Origin: an uncultured Sporosarcina sp.
GTDB taxonomy: Bacteria > Bacillota > Bacilli > Bacillales_A > Planococcaceae
DNA length: 58,425 nucleotides
Assembly: GCA_948469885.1 (NCBI GenBank)
Contig: CAOKMT010000012.1
Location: 1-58,425 of the forward strand
Direction: 5' to 3'
This document shows, piece after piece, positions 1-8,218 of the stretch; the stretch's first letter is position 1; each line of letters begins with the position of its first letter. The notes under the pieces are model-generated. The model was not told the DNA's origin and made no database searches. It saw nothing but the letters and a program-made list of their open reading frames with translations. Made by a program: the position numbers and the translations under genes.

Positions 1-196
1 AAAAAGCACCGATCATCGTCCCATTCCCTTGAAAAATATTCGTCAAGTCATCTTCTGTTAAAGCCGCTAGAAATGATTTTGTCGTTAGCGTGTCCAACAC
101 TTTTTGCTGCAAAGATAAAATCTTTTCTATATCGTCCAACACCAATGGTTTTACGACGATCTCCACGCCATTTTTTAACGTCTGCTTATCTATCAT
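1..196 (-). CDS. GNAT-family N-acyltransferase, N-terminal part (cut by window edge)
   Basis: About 65 N-terminal residues are visible, beginning MIDKQTLKNGVEIVVKPLVL and running to GTMIGAF at the edge. A beta strand, a helix with DDIEKILSLQQ, then a second strand GTMIGAF is the usual opening of a GNAT acetyltransferase, but the acyl-CoA binding motif lies outside the window. The start codon overlaps the stop of the upstream epimerase gene (ATGA), so the two are probably translationally coupled and work in one pathway. Because the motif that defines the family is missing, the family call is moderate and the substrate unknown. Confidence 0.6.
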   Translation of the reverse strand, partial: MIDKQTLKNGVEIVVKPLVLDDIEKILSLQQKVLDTLTTKSFLAALTEDDLTNIFQGNGTMIGAF

Positions 197-1320
197 GCCA
201 TCACCTTTTCCGATCGTATTGTTGTTGATAGTACTGTTAACTCTTCCAATACTTGTTCATCGACATCGACACCAAGTCCCGGTTTATCCGTCAATCGAAT
301 AAACGGTACATCATAATGTAAATTTCCAACGTCTTTGCTAAACTTCAAAGGTCCTGTCAGTTCCACACTCGTAATGATTTTCTTCGAAAACGCGACATGA
401 TATCCTGCCGCCGACCCTATGGATGATTCTACCATCGAACCGATTTGACATTCCATCCCCGCCATTTCCGCCATATGCGCAAGCTTCGTCGCAGGATAAA
501 TACCGCCACATTTCATCAATTTAATATTCACTTTATCTGCCGCACGCTTTGCAATAATTTCCCGCATTTCACGAACGCCGCGCAACCCTTCGTCAATCAT
601 AACTGGGATAGAAGACTTCGCTTTCACTTCCACCATTCCATCAATATCATCTGCTACGACCGGTTGTTCTAACCAATCAAGCGAAACATCGCGGAGCGCT
701 TGCAATGCCTGCAATGTGTTCGCACTCGTTTGCCAACCTTGGTTTACGTCAACCCGTATCGGTATATCATTTCCAATTCGTTCCCGTACCGCTTTGATCC
801 GCTTTACATCTTCTTGCACTTCAGTACCGACTTTCATCTTCAGAAAACCGTAACCTTCCGCCACTTTGCTTGCGGCCTCCTCAGCCATCACAGCTGGCCC
901 TGCAATACTTAACACATGCGCAAGCGAAAACGATTCATGATATTTTCCACCGATCAGTTCATAGACCGGAACACCGAGTGCCTTTCCTATTAAATCATAG
1001 CATGCGATGTCAATTGCCGCTTTTGCAGTGGGCACGCCGTAAATTGCCCCGTCCATCACTTCATGGATACGTTCAAGTCGCATCGGATTTTCTCCGATCA
1101 ATTTCGGCGCAATCGTATTCTTTAAAATTTGAAATGTACTTTCTGCACTTTCCCCCGTCACATGTTCATCTGCAACGCCTTCTCCATACCCGATATGCCC
1201 TGTATCTGTCGTTATCTTCACAATAATAGAAGGCATTGAATTATACGATGTATAACTAACTACGAACGGCTCAACTAACGGTAAATCAATAGAAAACACT
1301 TCAATTTTTGTTATAATCAT
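193..1320 (-). CDS. Enolase-superfamily racemase/epimerase (MLE subgroup, dipeptide-epimerase-like)
   Basis: The 375-residue protein has the two-domain enolase-superfamily fold. Visible catalytic features are the KxK motif (K161, K163) in LKMKVG, metal ligands D191 (RVDVNQG), E218 (WLEQP) and D243 (MIDEG), and the second-face lysine K267 in NIKLMK. Lysines on both faces support 1,1-proton transfer, meaning epimerisation or racemisation. The pattern is close to the Ala-Glu dipeptide epimerase YkfB; N-acyl amino acid racemase or muconate cycloisomerase are alternatives. A GAGAGGAAG ribosome site precedes the ATG. The gene overlaps a GNAT gene downstream and faces a regulator gene. Its promoter carries a direct-repeat operator also found before the NhaC antiporter gene. 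The exact substrate cannot be read from sequence. Confidence 0.85.
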   Translation of the reverse strand: MIITKIEVFSIDLPLVEPFVVSYTSYNSMPSIIVKITTDTGHIGYGEGVADEHVTGESAESTFQILKNTIAPKLIGENPMRLERIHEVMDGAIYGVPTAKAAIDIACYDLIGKALGVPVYELIGGKYHESFSLAHVLSIAGPAVMAEEAASKVAEGYGFLKMKVGTEVQEDVKRIKAVRERIGNDIPIRVDVNQGWQTSANTLQALQALRDVSLDWLEQPVVADDIDGMVEVKAKSSIPVMIDEGLRGVREMREIIAKRAADKVNIKLMKCGGIYPATKLAHMAEMAGMECQIGSMVESSIGSAAGYHVAFSKKIITSVELTGPLKFSKDVGNLHYDVPFIRLTDKPGLGVDVDEQVLEELTVLSTTIRSEKVMA

Positions 1321-1356
1321 AAGAAACTTCCTCTCTATTTACAATATTCGAATTCC

Positions 1357-1388
1357 ATTGTATGATTGTCGTTAAATAGTCGCTAAAT
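1357..1388 (-). promoter_or_regulatory. Epimerase promoter with 11-bp direct-repeat operator (copy 1)
   Basis: On the minus strand a -35 TTAGCG and a -10 TACAAT are separated by 18 bp, about 37 bp before the epimerase ATG. The -35 and spacer hold two head-to-tail copies of TTAACGAC-like half-sites 11 bp apart (the first reads TTAGCGACTAT, the second TTAACGACAAT). The same block recurs at 4231-4253, differing at one base in about 22. It lies between two divergent genes, so the regulator encoded at 1436 is the obvious candidate ligand. An operator covering -35 and spacer suggests repression, which is inference. Confidence 0.65.
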
Positions 1389-1435
1389 GCCTGCGTTATG
1401 CTATCTTTATCTTTCACAGAAAGGAGTCATTCACC

Positions 1436-2683
1436 ATGAGAATTAAAATTGCATTAATAGGTCCAACACACTTTTGTCAACGCGCCCTGTTATTGACAGA
1501 AGATAGAAAGGACATCGAATTAATCCCATATGAGTATGCCAACCCGAAAGATGCCGGCAATTTAGTCCAAACCATTATCCCGTGCGATATTGTCTTATTT
1601 TCTGGTTCACTTCCTTTTGCCTATGCAAAATCGGCAATTAAAAACATCGCCATTCCTACGCTTTATTTAAAACAAGATGAACGTGCAGTTACTGTAACAC
1701 TATTGTATTTACTGACAAAGTTCAAATACAATTTAAACCGGATTTCCATCGATGTGCGCGAAAAAATTCACCTCGATCACATTGTCAATGATTTAAATGG
1801 AGAAATACAATTTCCTTACGTATATACGTTAAAAGACCAGGATAGCATTCAAAGCATTGTCGCCTACCATGAACAATTGGCATTTGAACAAAAAACAGAC
1901 GCAGCGATTACAAGTGTCCACGCCGTGCACGAAGAGTTAATTAAAACGGGCATCCCTGTTTATAAAATGATTGACCCGGAAAGTGCCCTTCTACACACGA
2001 TTGAAGAAGCAAAGCAAAAAGCCATTTTACATAAATCTACCGCTTCTCAAATTGCCATTGGTAAAATAAAAGGGACACAGCCAAACTATATTTTAGAACC
2101 TTTCGTAACGAAAATTGCTGATTTTATGCAAGCGGCATGGAGTGAAAATGTCGGTCACTATGATTTATTTACAACAACGGGAATTGTTGAAAACATTGTA
2201 AAAGACAAAGCTTTCCTCCGGCTTCTACAAAAAATGCCGCGTGATATAAAATTGGCTTTTGGGACGGGTGAAAATTTACAAGATGCAAAGGAAAATGCAA
2301 AATCCGCACTCGATTTTGCCACAAAATACCCGGGGCGTTCATTGTACTTATTGGATGCAAACAAAAAATTACATGGACCTTATCCAGAATCTACGGATGC
2401 GGTTCAAATGAAAGTGGATGAACCATCACTCGTTGAAGTTGCAACGAATACAAAGTTAAGCCCTGCCAATATTTCTAAATTGGTTCAATTCGGTCAGTCT
2501 CGCCAAGCTAAACAATTCACCGCAAATGACCTCTCTTTATATTTGAACGTATCGAGAAGAACAGCTGAACGGATGTTAAAAAAGCTGATGGAATTCCAAT
2601 ATGTTAAAATTGTCGGAGAAGAAATGGCGTACAAACAAGGCAGACCACGCGCGTTATACGAACTAAATCTTGCCACATATTGA
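1436..2683 (+). CDS. Uncharacterised transcriptional regulator with C-terminal winged helix
   Basis: A 415-residue soluble protein with no signal peptide or membrane segment. Residues 1 to about 330 form a region I do not recognise, opening MRIKIALIGPTHFCQRALLL and probably a ligand-sensing part. The last 70 residues look like a winged helix-turn-helix: LSPANISKLVQFG, then FTANDLSLYLNVSRRTAERM as the helix-turn-helix, then VKIVGEEMAYKQGRPRALYEL as the wing. DNA binding at the C-terminus after a large sensor part is unusual among Bacillus regulators. A good AAAGGAG site precedes the ATG. It faces the epimerase gene across a 115-bp region holding tandem repeats, so local control of the epimerase and the nearby antiporter is likely. 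The effector is unknown. Confidence 0.75.
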   Translation: MRIKIALIGPTHFCQRALLLTEDRKDIELIPYEYANPKDAGNLVQTIIPCDIVLFSGSLPFAYAKSAIKNIAIPTLYLKQDERAVTVTLLYLLTKFKYNLNRISIDVREKIHLDHIVNDLNGEIQFPYVYTLKDQDSIQSIVAYHEQLAFEQKTDAAITSVHAVHEELIKTGIPVYKMIDPESALLHTIEEAKQKAILHKSTASQIAIGKIKGTQPNYILEPFVTKIADFMQAAWSENVGHYDLFTTTGIVENIVKDKAFLRLLQKMPRDIKLAFGTGENLQDAKENAKSALDFATKYPGRSLYLLDANKKLHGPYPESTDAVQMKVDEPSLVEVATNTKLSPANISKLVQFGQSRQAKQFTANDLSLYLNVSRRTAERMLKKLMEFQYVKIVGEEMAYKQGRPRALYELNLATY

Positions 2684-2739
2684 TATAATAAGAGGAAAGG
2701 AAAGTCCATTTTTGAACTTTCCTTTCTTCAATGTATACA

Positions 2740-4191
2740 TTAACTTAAACTTGCTTCTTCTGCTTTCACTTTCAACTTTTCTTCCTCTTCCAACGCTGCT
2801 CTTTCTTCTTGCGTCAACTTCACGATTGAAAAACCAGTAATCGCAAAGATAATCCCAAGTAATGGTACAGCTAAATTTAAGATTGCATAAGGCGCATATT
2901 GAGCAACACCCACACCTAATGTCCCTAAAATAAATACACCGCACGTATTCCATGGGATGAACACTGAGGTAAGTGTTCCGCCATCTTCCAGTGAACGGGA
3001 TAGATTCTTGGAATGTAATCCCATGTCCCGATAAGCTTTACTAAACATACGGGATGGCACAACGATTGAAATATACTGCTCCGAGCAAGAGGCATTCGTT
3101 AAGAAACAAGCGCCTATTGTAGAAACGATTAACGAGCTAGCAGATTTCACAACTTTCAATAACTGGTTCATGATCGTTTGAAGCATGCCGGAAAACTCTA
3201 AAATTCCCCCGAACGTCATTGCAACAATCGTCATCGAAACAGTGTCCATCATTGACTCCAAACCACCACGGTTAAATAACTCGTCCACCATTACGTTTCC
3301 AGTACTGATTGTAAATCCACTCTGTAATGATGCGATTGCACCTTCTATGGATCCGCCTTGCACAACAACTTGTGATAAAAATCCTAGCACAATTCCGACA
3401 ATTAACGCTGGAATGGCAGGCACTTTCAATGCGACAAGAACAATGACCGCTAAAGGAACAAGCAACAATAATGGTGTAATTAGAAAACTGTCTTGTAATA
3501 CGGACGCAGTTTGCGCAATATCTACCGTATCAATTTTTGATTGCGCAAATTTGTTTCCTAAGTATGCGTAAATACCAAGCGCAATTGCCAAACCTGGAAT
3601 CGTCGTGTAGAACATATGCTTAATATGGTCAAACAAATCTGTACCTGTTAAACCAGCCGCCAAGTTCGTCGTATCGGATAATGGCGACATTTTATCGCCA
3701 AAGTATGCGCCTGAAATAACTGCACCCGCAATCATACCAGCTGGGATGCCCATACTTAATCCGATTCCCATACCCGCAACGCCAATTGTTCCCATTGTGG
3801 ACCAAGAACTACCAATTGCCAGCGATACAATTGCACAAATCAAGGTAATCGTAACAAGAAACCAAGCCGGCGTAATAATTTGTAATCCGTAGTAAATCAT
3901 CGTGGCAACAATACCGCCGCCCATCCATGCACCAATCGTCAAACCGACAAGAATAATAATGACGACAGCGGGTAATGCAAGTCTGATCCCTTTATACATC
4001 ATTTCCTCAATTTCTTTCCAAGAGAAACCCGCTTTCCATGCAACTAAAGCTGCCACAGACGTACCGATGATTAAAGGTATATGAGGACTTTGCTCCAACT
4101 TGACAACTGTGAATATCATAACAATAATCATAATTGCTAAAGGCAACAAAGCCATGCCAATATTCATTTTTTTATCTTTATGATTCTCCAT
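2740..4191 (-). CDS. NhaC-family Na+/H+ antiporter-type transporter
   Basis: A polytopic membrane protein of about 483 residues with roughly eleven hydrophobic segments. The block GSSWSTMGTIGVAGMGIG, then GAYFGDKMSPLSDTTNLAAG, is characteristic of NhaC/MleN antiporters. Start MENHKDKK was chosen because AGGGGG lies 7 bp upstream; an ATG eleven codons earlier has no ribosome site. Family members swap protons or sodium, some with organic acids such as malate and lactate. It carries the same direct-repeat promoter block as the epimerase gene, so it may import or export that pathway's compound rather than serve general pH homeostasis; this is inference. The C-terminus is a charged Glu/Lys tail. 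Confidence 0.85.
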   Translation of the reverse strand: MENHKDKKMNIGMALLPLAIMIIVMIFTVVKLEQSPHIPLIIGTSVAALVAWKAGFSWKEIEEMMYKGIRLALPAVVIIILVGLTIGAWMGGGIVATMIYYGLQIITPAWFLVTITLICAIVSLAIGSSWSTMGTIGVAGMGIGLSMGIPAGMIAGAVISGAYFGDKMSPLSDTTNLAAGLTGTDLFDHIKHMFYTTIPGLAIALGIYAYLGNKFAQSKIDTVDIAQTASVLQDSFLITPLLLLVPLAVIVLVALKVPAIPALIVGIVLGFLSQVVVQGGSIEGAIASLQSGFTISTGNVMVDELFNRGGLESMMDTVSMTIVAMTFGGILEFSGMLQTIMNQLLKVVKSASSLIVSTIGACFLTNASCSEQYISIVVPSRMFSKAYRDMGLHSKNLSRSLEDGGTLTSVFIPWNTCGVFILGTLGVGVAQYAPYAILNLAVPLLGIIFAITGFSIVKLTQEERAALEEEEKLKVKAEEASLS

Positions 4192-4223
4192 AGTAGAACC
4201 CCCTATTTCTATAACTTTCAAAA

Positions 4224-4253
4224 TTTATAAATTGTCGTTAAATAGTCGTTAAT
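4224..4253 (-). promoter_or_regulatory. Antiporter promoter with 11-bp direct-repeat operator (copy 2)
   Basis: On the minus strand TTAACG (4252-4247) and TATAAA (4229-4224) are 17 bp apart, 33 bp before the antiporter ATG. The -35 and spacer are two exact head-to-tail TTAACGAC half-sites with an 11-bp period. The block from 4231 matches 1365-1387 at all but one base and stands at the same distance from its gene (40 versus 45 bp). Shared sequence and geometry imply one regulator for both promoters. Confidence 0.7.
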
Positions 4254-4294
4254 AGAATATTAAGCGCTTTCTGAAGAAATGTCAATCTCTTTTT

Positions 4295-4308
4295 TGAAAG
4301 CGTTCTCA
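4295..4308 (+). promoter_or_regulatory. Probable cre site (CcpA)
   Basis: TGAAAGCGTTCTCA matches the CcpA consensus TGWAANCGNTNWCA at every position. It lies about 43 bp upstream of the antiporter -35 box, between the convergent end of the pha operon and the antiporter promoter. A CcpA site here would place the antiporter under carbon catabolite control. The match is exact, but short consensus sites also occur by chance. Confidence 0.5.
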
Positions 4309-4354
4309 TATAACCACTCTATTTTTCTTACTGGATCATCCGACACTTCCATAC

Positions 4355-4384
4355 AAAAAAGCTATCCACAATTGGATAGCTTTT
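4355..4384 (-). terminator. Terminator of the pha operon
   Basis: On the minus strand AAAAGCTATCC and GGATAGCTTTT pair around an AATTGT loop and run into a T stretch, 14 bp after the phaC stop. Confidence 0.85.
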
Positions 4385-4397
4385 GTTCTGCTCATCT

Positions 4398-5486
4398 TTA
4401 CTTTGAATTTTTCGTCAGCCACTCATCAATGAGCGGATACGTTTCATTGATCGCTTTCCGACCGATTGCCACGGACACATGACCTGTGTCTAGCAAATGG
4501 AAAGTTTTATTTTTACTGGAGATTTTCTCATTCAGCGGCTCTACTTGGTTCGGGCTAGCAATATTATCACGCTTCGCGGCAATGTTCAAAACGTTTGCGG
4601 TAATATCACTAAGCTTTACTTGACGCCCCCGGATGTAGAGTTCATCCTTAATCAGCTTATTTTCTTGATAAAATTCACCGATCCACTGCCTGTACGTTTC
4701 TCCCGGGAATGGGACTCCGTCATTTAACCACTTTTGCATAAGCTTCCAATTGTGAACAAACTTCTCATTGTCCGCCCGATCTGCCAATGTGATGTAAGGG
4801 CCGTAGAAATTTGCAATCGGACTAAGCAGCTTATTACCAAAATCGATCATATCATGTGGAATAAGACCGAGTGTATCGACTAATTTGTCCAAGTTGAAAT
4901 ATCGTTTATCCAAAAAATTTGTGTAGAGTCCCGCATCCGAAAAGTCAAACGGACTTGTCATAAAAATCAAGTTTCGAATCGGCAACTCGGGATGCAATGC
5001 TGCAAAAATGGAAGTCATCGTCCCCCCCATGCAATAACCAAGCATACTAATTTCCGTCGCTTCCGAGGTGCGTAACACTTTTTTGACCGCCCGTGGAATA
5101 TAATCAAGCACGTAGTCATCAAATTTCATATTCCGATCTTCGTATCCCGGCGTTCCCCAATCGAGTAAATAGACATCATGCCCTTGATTCGTTAAATGTT
5201 CGATTAAACTACTACCAGGCGTCAAGTCCAAAATATATGGTTTATTAATAAGCGCATAGATCATTAAAATCGGAACTTTGTTCGTTTTTTTCACTGTCGG
5301 CTGATACCGGTACAATTTTGCTTTATTCTTTTTCCAGATGACTTCTTTCGGCGTTTGACCAACTTTCGGTTCTGCCTCTGTCGTTAACACTTCTGTCATA
5401 CGATTTAACCGGCGATAGCCTTGCTTCATATCCTCTGGCATTGCCTCTATCCAATTTTCTAAAGCTTCGCTACTCGAGTAATTCAT
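4398..5486 (-). CDS. phaC: Class IV polyhydroxyalkanoate synthase subunit PhaC
   Basis: PhaC polymerises 3-hydroxyacyl-CoA into storage polyester at the granule surface. At 362 residues it has the length of the Bacillus class IV enzyme. The lipase-like box is GYCMGG with nucleophile C152; D307 (AAKRDN) and H336 (DTGHVSVAIG) complete the triad. An AGGGGGG site lies just before the ATG. It follows phaB by 39 bp and ends the five-gene pha operon. Class IV synthases need PhaR, which is encoded two genes upstream. Confidence 0.97.
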   Translation of the reverse strand: MNYSSSEALENWIEAMPEDMKQGYRRLNRMTEVLTTEAEPKVGQTPKEVIWKKNKAKLYRYQPTVKKTNKVPILMIYALINKPYILDLTPGSSLIEHLTNQGHDVYLLDWGTPGYEDRNMKFDDYVLDYIPRAVKKVLRTSEATEISMLGYCMGGTMTSIFAALHPELPIRNLIFMTSPFDFSDAGLYTNFLDKRYFNLDKLVDTLGLIPHDMIDFGNKLLSPIANFYGPYITLADRADNEKFVHNWKLMQKWLNDGVPFPGETYRQWIGEFYQENKLIKDELYIRGRQVKLSDITANVLNIAAKRDNIASPNQVEPLNEKISSKNKTFHLLDTGHVSVAIGRKAINETYPLIDEWLTKNSK

Positions 5487-5525
5487 CCTGTTCCCCCCTA
5501 AACATTTTTACTGGCAGCAAGCTCT

Positions 5526-6308
5526 TTACATATAGAGACCGCCATTCACATTAATAGATTGACCCGTTACATAGTTGGCTTGGGTAAGGAATAGGACAGC
5601 TTCCGCAATTTCCTTCGTTTGCCCTAAACGTTCCATTGGGATTTTGGAAACAATATTTCCTTTCACATTTTCCGGCATTGCTGCAACCATTTCAGTCTCA
5701 ATAAACCCAGGACAAACTGCATTGACTGTGACGCCATTTCTTGCTGTCTCCAAAGCAAGAGATTTCGTGAAACCAATCATGCCTGCCTTGGATGCTGCAT
5801 AATTCGTCTGTCCGAAGCCGCCCGCTTGCCCAATTATGGAACTGATATTAATGATCCGTCCAAATTTTTGTTCCAACATATGGTGAATTGCAGCAGAAGT
5901 TGTATGATACACACTATTTAAATTAATATTAATTACTTCGTCCCATTCTTCTGGTGACATTCTTCGGAATGTGCGATCTCTCGTAATTCCCGCATTATTA
6001 ACAAGTATATCGATTTTCCCAAAATGACTTTTAACCTCTTCAATGAGACGCTGAGCATCATCAATATTTGATACGTCGGATTGGATTGCGCAAGAAATAC
6101 CGCCAGCAGTTTCAATTGCTTCAACAACTTCATTTGCACTATCAGCTCTAGATTGGTAGTTGATCGCAACTTTCGCACCGTTGCGCGCCAATTCTTTTGC
6201 GATTGCCGCACCAATTCCACGTGAACCGCCTGTCACAATTGCTACTTTCCCTTCAAGTGGCTTTTGATTCAATTTAGTTCCATTCAGTTCTTCTTTAATA
6301 ACAGTCAT
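5526..6308 (-). CDS. phaB: Acetoacetyl-CoA reductase PhaB
   Basis: A short-chain dehydrogenase of about 260 residues that reduces acetoacetyl-CoA to 3-hydroxybutyryl-CoA for PhaC. The nucleotide motif TGGSRGIG sits near residues 26-33, NNAG near 104-107, and the catalytic S157, Y170 and K174 in INISS and YAASK. The C-terminus INVNGGLYM is typical of PhaB/FabG. I take the ATG of MTVIKEEL; GTG and TTG codons up to 12 bp earlier in frame are alternatives because the AGGGAG site is 11 bp from the ATG. The N-terminus is about 15 residues longer than in Bacillus megaterium PhaB. Position between phaR and phaC supports PhaB over a general FabG. Confidence 0.95.
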   Translation of the reverse strand: MTVIKEELNGTKLNQKPLEGKVAIVTGGSRGIGAAIAKELARNGAKVAINYQSRADSANEVVEAIETAGGISCAIQSDVSNIDDAQRLIEEVKSHFGKIDILVNNAGITRDRTFRRMSPEEWDEVININLNSVYHTTSAAIHHMLEQKFGRIINISSIIGQAGGFGQTNYAASKAGMIGFTKSLALETARNGVTVNAVCPGFIETEMVAAMPENVKGNIVSKIPMERLGQTKEIAEAVLFLTQANYVTGQSINVNGGLYM

Positions 6309-6394
6309 TATGCTCAACACTCCCTAGTTGTGTATTTTTTAACTTGATCCCAATAAAAGTCTGGATGCCAATGCGTCGAGACGTAATTGATTGT

Positions 6395-6832
6395 CTATTT
6401 TGCTGGCTTTGATTCTACATCTACTTTTTTAGACTCCGACTTTTCAAGTAACTCTAGAATCCGATCCATTTTTTTCTCCAAATTAGTTACAGATCTTCTA
6501 AGCTGCGCAACTTGTTTACTTGCGTCCGCTTTTTGAATTTCTTCTTCCATTCTCTCTTCAAAGTCTTCCACTTTTTCTTCTATATTAATAATGAGAGAAG
6601 CCACATCTGCTACTTCTCCTCGGGTCGGCATGTTCACTTGTTTTAAATAGTCTTCCGTCATTTTTTTCACTATTTCTTGATAGCCTAAATAATAATTCAG
6701 TGTCTGCCCCAAGTCTTTGGAAAACGATTCTTTTTTCATCGTTTCTTGAAGAACTTCATTCCAGTTCTCCTCGGTTTTTTCATACATGTTTTTCCACATT
6801 GTAAATGGGTCGAATAACGTATCCTTCACCAT
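6395..6832 (-). CDS. phaR: PHA synthase subunit PhaR
   Basis: This 145-residue protein is the partner subunit of class IV PhaC. It opens MVKDTLFDPFTMWKNMYEKT, contains the conserved region LNYYLGYQEIVKKMTEDYLKQ, and ends in a long charged coiled coil (about residues 75-135). There is no enzymatic motif, as expected. It lies between phaP and phaB with about 220 bp upstream that contains the phaP terminator, so phaRBC may have its own promoter as well as read-through. Confidence 0.93.
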   Translation of the reverse strand: MVKDTLFDPFTMWKNMYEKTEENWNEVLQETMKKESFSKDLGQTLNYYLGYQEIVKKMTEDYLKQVNMPTRGEVADVASLIINIEEKVEDFEERMEEEIQKADASKQVAQLRRSVTNLEKKMDRILELLEKSESKKVDVESKPAK

Positions 6833-7011
6833 CCGCTTTCATCTCCTTTAATAATATAATGTAATGGTAGAGAAGAAGAATGAACCTCTTAGAATTCTAT
6901 TATACAACAGTTCAGAATTTATGGAATGAGTTAAATAACAAAAATAACAACAAAAATCAAAATATTCCGATATAATCAGACATACTTCGACAACGAGGAA
7001 GTGCATAAAAC

Positions 7012-7050
7012 AAAAAGGAAACGGTCAGTCATAAACCGTTTCCTCTTTTT
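7012..7050 (-). terminator. Terminator after phaP
   Basis: On the minus strand GGAAACGGT and ACCGTTTCC pair around a TTATGACTG loop and run into TTTTTG. The stem begins just past the phaP stop. It would limit transcription from phaP into phaR and so set a high phasin to synthase ratio, as in other pha clusters. Confidence 0.85.
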
Positions 7051-7055
7051 GGTAC

Positions 7056-7553
7056 TTAACTTCCTATGGACGCCAATAAATTTTTCTGCGCTTGTTTCAT
7101 CTGTTCAGTAAATGTTTCTAAAGATTGGACCGCTTCCTTGCGTCCTTGTTGTTGAACTTGTAATGCTTCTTTATAATTGGCTGCTAACTGTTCTTGCGTT
7201 TGGGAAAAATAATCTAACATTGTCCGGGTTGGATTCCATGTAAGTGTCTGTGCTTTATCGTTCACGTCTTCTACTACGTTGACCCAACTAGACAAGAAAG
7301 GATTCGTTTGATTAGTTGTTTTTTGCAAGTTGGACTTCCAATCGGACTTCACTTTTTCAGCTTGTGCTTCAACTTTATCTAGCGTGTTACGTGTTGCCTC
7401 AAGCATTTCTTTTTGTTTATCCAATAGTTGTAGCGACTTCTCTTCTGCCTCGTGTTGAAGGGCGTCACAAGTTTGAAAGTTGTTCAACCAGCCTTTCCAT
7501 ATCAAGTCGACGCCATTTTGAGATTCTTTTACTTCTGCTTGCTTTTTCGTCAT
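7056..7553 (-). CDS. phaP: Phasin PhaP
   Basis: PhaP coats PHA granules and limits their size. The 165-residue product is almost entirely amphipathic helix rich in Gln, Glu and Lys, with no signal peptide; the central segment LTWNPTRTMLDYFSQTQEQL is typical of Bacillus phasins. Start MTKKQAEVK was chosen because AAGGAGG lies 8 bp before it; a longer in-frame ORF has no ribosome site. It follows phaQ by about 76 bp and is followed by its own strong terminator. The gap from phaQ contains the inverted repeat TGCAA-CGATA-TTGCA (about 7607-7621), a possible second regulator site. Confidence 0.9.
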   Translation of the reverse strand: MTKKQAEVKESQNGVDLIWKGWLNNFQTCDALQHEAEEKSLQLLDKQKEMLEATRNTLDKVEAQAEKVKSDWKSNLQKTTNQTNPFLSSWVNVVEDVNDKAQTLTWNPTRTMLDYFSQTQEQLAANYKEALQVQQQGRKEAVQSLETFTEQMKQAQKNLLASIGS

Positions 7554-7629
7554 GTTCAATTCCTCCTTAATAGTTGATCCGAGAATGGATCCTATATAAA
7601 AGTGCAACGATATTGCATTGTCGCTCAAT

Positions 7630-8049
7630 TTATTCTTGCTCTTCTTTTGAGTCTTCCGTCTTTGGGACGAAACTGAAAGGAGAGAAAAAAGGATTGTACA
7701 TCGTGAAAAACTGATTTAACATCTTTTGATATTCTCCCAATGAATTTGCCCAAAGATCCAAATACTGTTCACCGGTCTCCGTTATAGAATAAATTCTTTT
7801 TGCCGGCCCGCCAGCAGTCGTGTCCCATTCGGAAGTAACCATTGCATCCTCTTCTAACTTTCTTAAAAGACGATAAAAATTCCCTTGATCTACCGTTTCG
7901 ATTCCAAATTGGATCATTTTCTTTCTCAATTCATAACCATGTACATTAAAATCGCGTAACAATAAAAGCATAATCGGCACCAGAAAGTTTTTTGGCGTAG
8001 CTAAAGTCGCTTGATTATATTTAGTAGACTTTTTCTGTTTTGAACTCAT
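7630..8049 (-). CDS. phaQ: PHA-responsive repressor PhaQ (PadR type)
   Basis: This 139-residue protein has a PadR-like winged helix: LLLLRDFNVHGYELRKKM, then QGNFYRLLRKLEEDAMVTSE, then the wing AGGPAKRIYSITETGEQYL, followed by a hydrophobic C-terminal helix. PhaQ proteins repress phaQ and phaP and are released by PHA itself. It is the first gene of the cluster, and a perfect palindrome lies on its own -10 box, consistent with autorepression. Unlike B. megaterium, where phaPQ and phaRBC diverge, all five genes here point the same way. Confidence 0.92.
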   Translation of the reverse strand: MSSKQKKSTKYNQATLATPKNFLVPIMLLLLRDFNVHGYELRKKMIQFGIETVDQGNFYRLLRKLEEDAMVTSEWDTTAGGPAKRIYSITETGEQYLDLWANSLGEYQKMLNQFFTMYNPFFSPFSFVPKTEDSKEEQE

Positions 8050-8076
8050 TTTTTCACCTTCCTGAAATGCTTATAT

Positions 8077-8109
8077 GTGTAATATACACCTATGTGATAA
8101 TTTTGTCAA
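8077..8109 (-). promoter_or_regulatory. phaQ promoter with palindromic operator
   Basis: On the minus strand TTGACA (8109-8104) and TATATT (8086-8081) are exactly 17 bp apart, a near-consensus sigma-A promoter. The -10 box lies inside the palindrome GTGTA-ATA-TACAC (8077-8089), whose arms extend imperfectly outward to TATGTGTA and TACACCTA. A repressor bound here would block RNA polymerase; PhaQ is the natural candidate. Confidence 0.8.
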
Positions 8110-8218
8110 TTATTCAACTTAACTGAATATTGATTTAAAAAATGATGCTCATGAACTATGTCTTTTAGGGGAAGCTAACTTTGTTTACAAGTATTTCACT
8201 AGATGGAGGATGATCATA

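Noticed and set aside
193-1226. Several plus-strand frames of 70-118 codons across the epimerase gene.
   Set aside because: They are out-of-frame shadows of the minus-strand gene, without ribosome sites or recognisable motifs.
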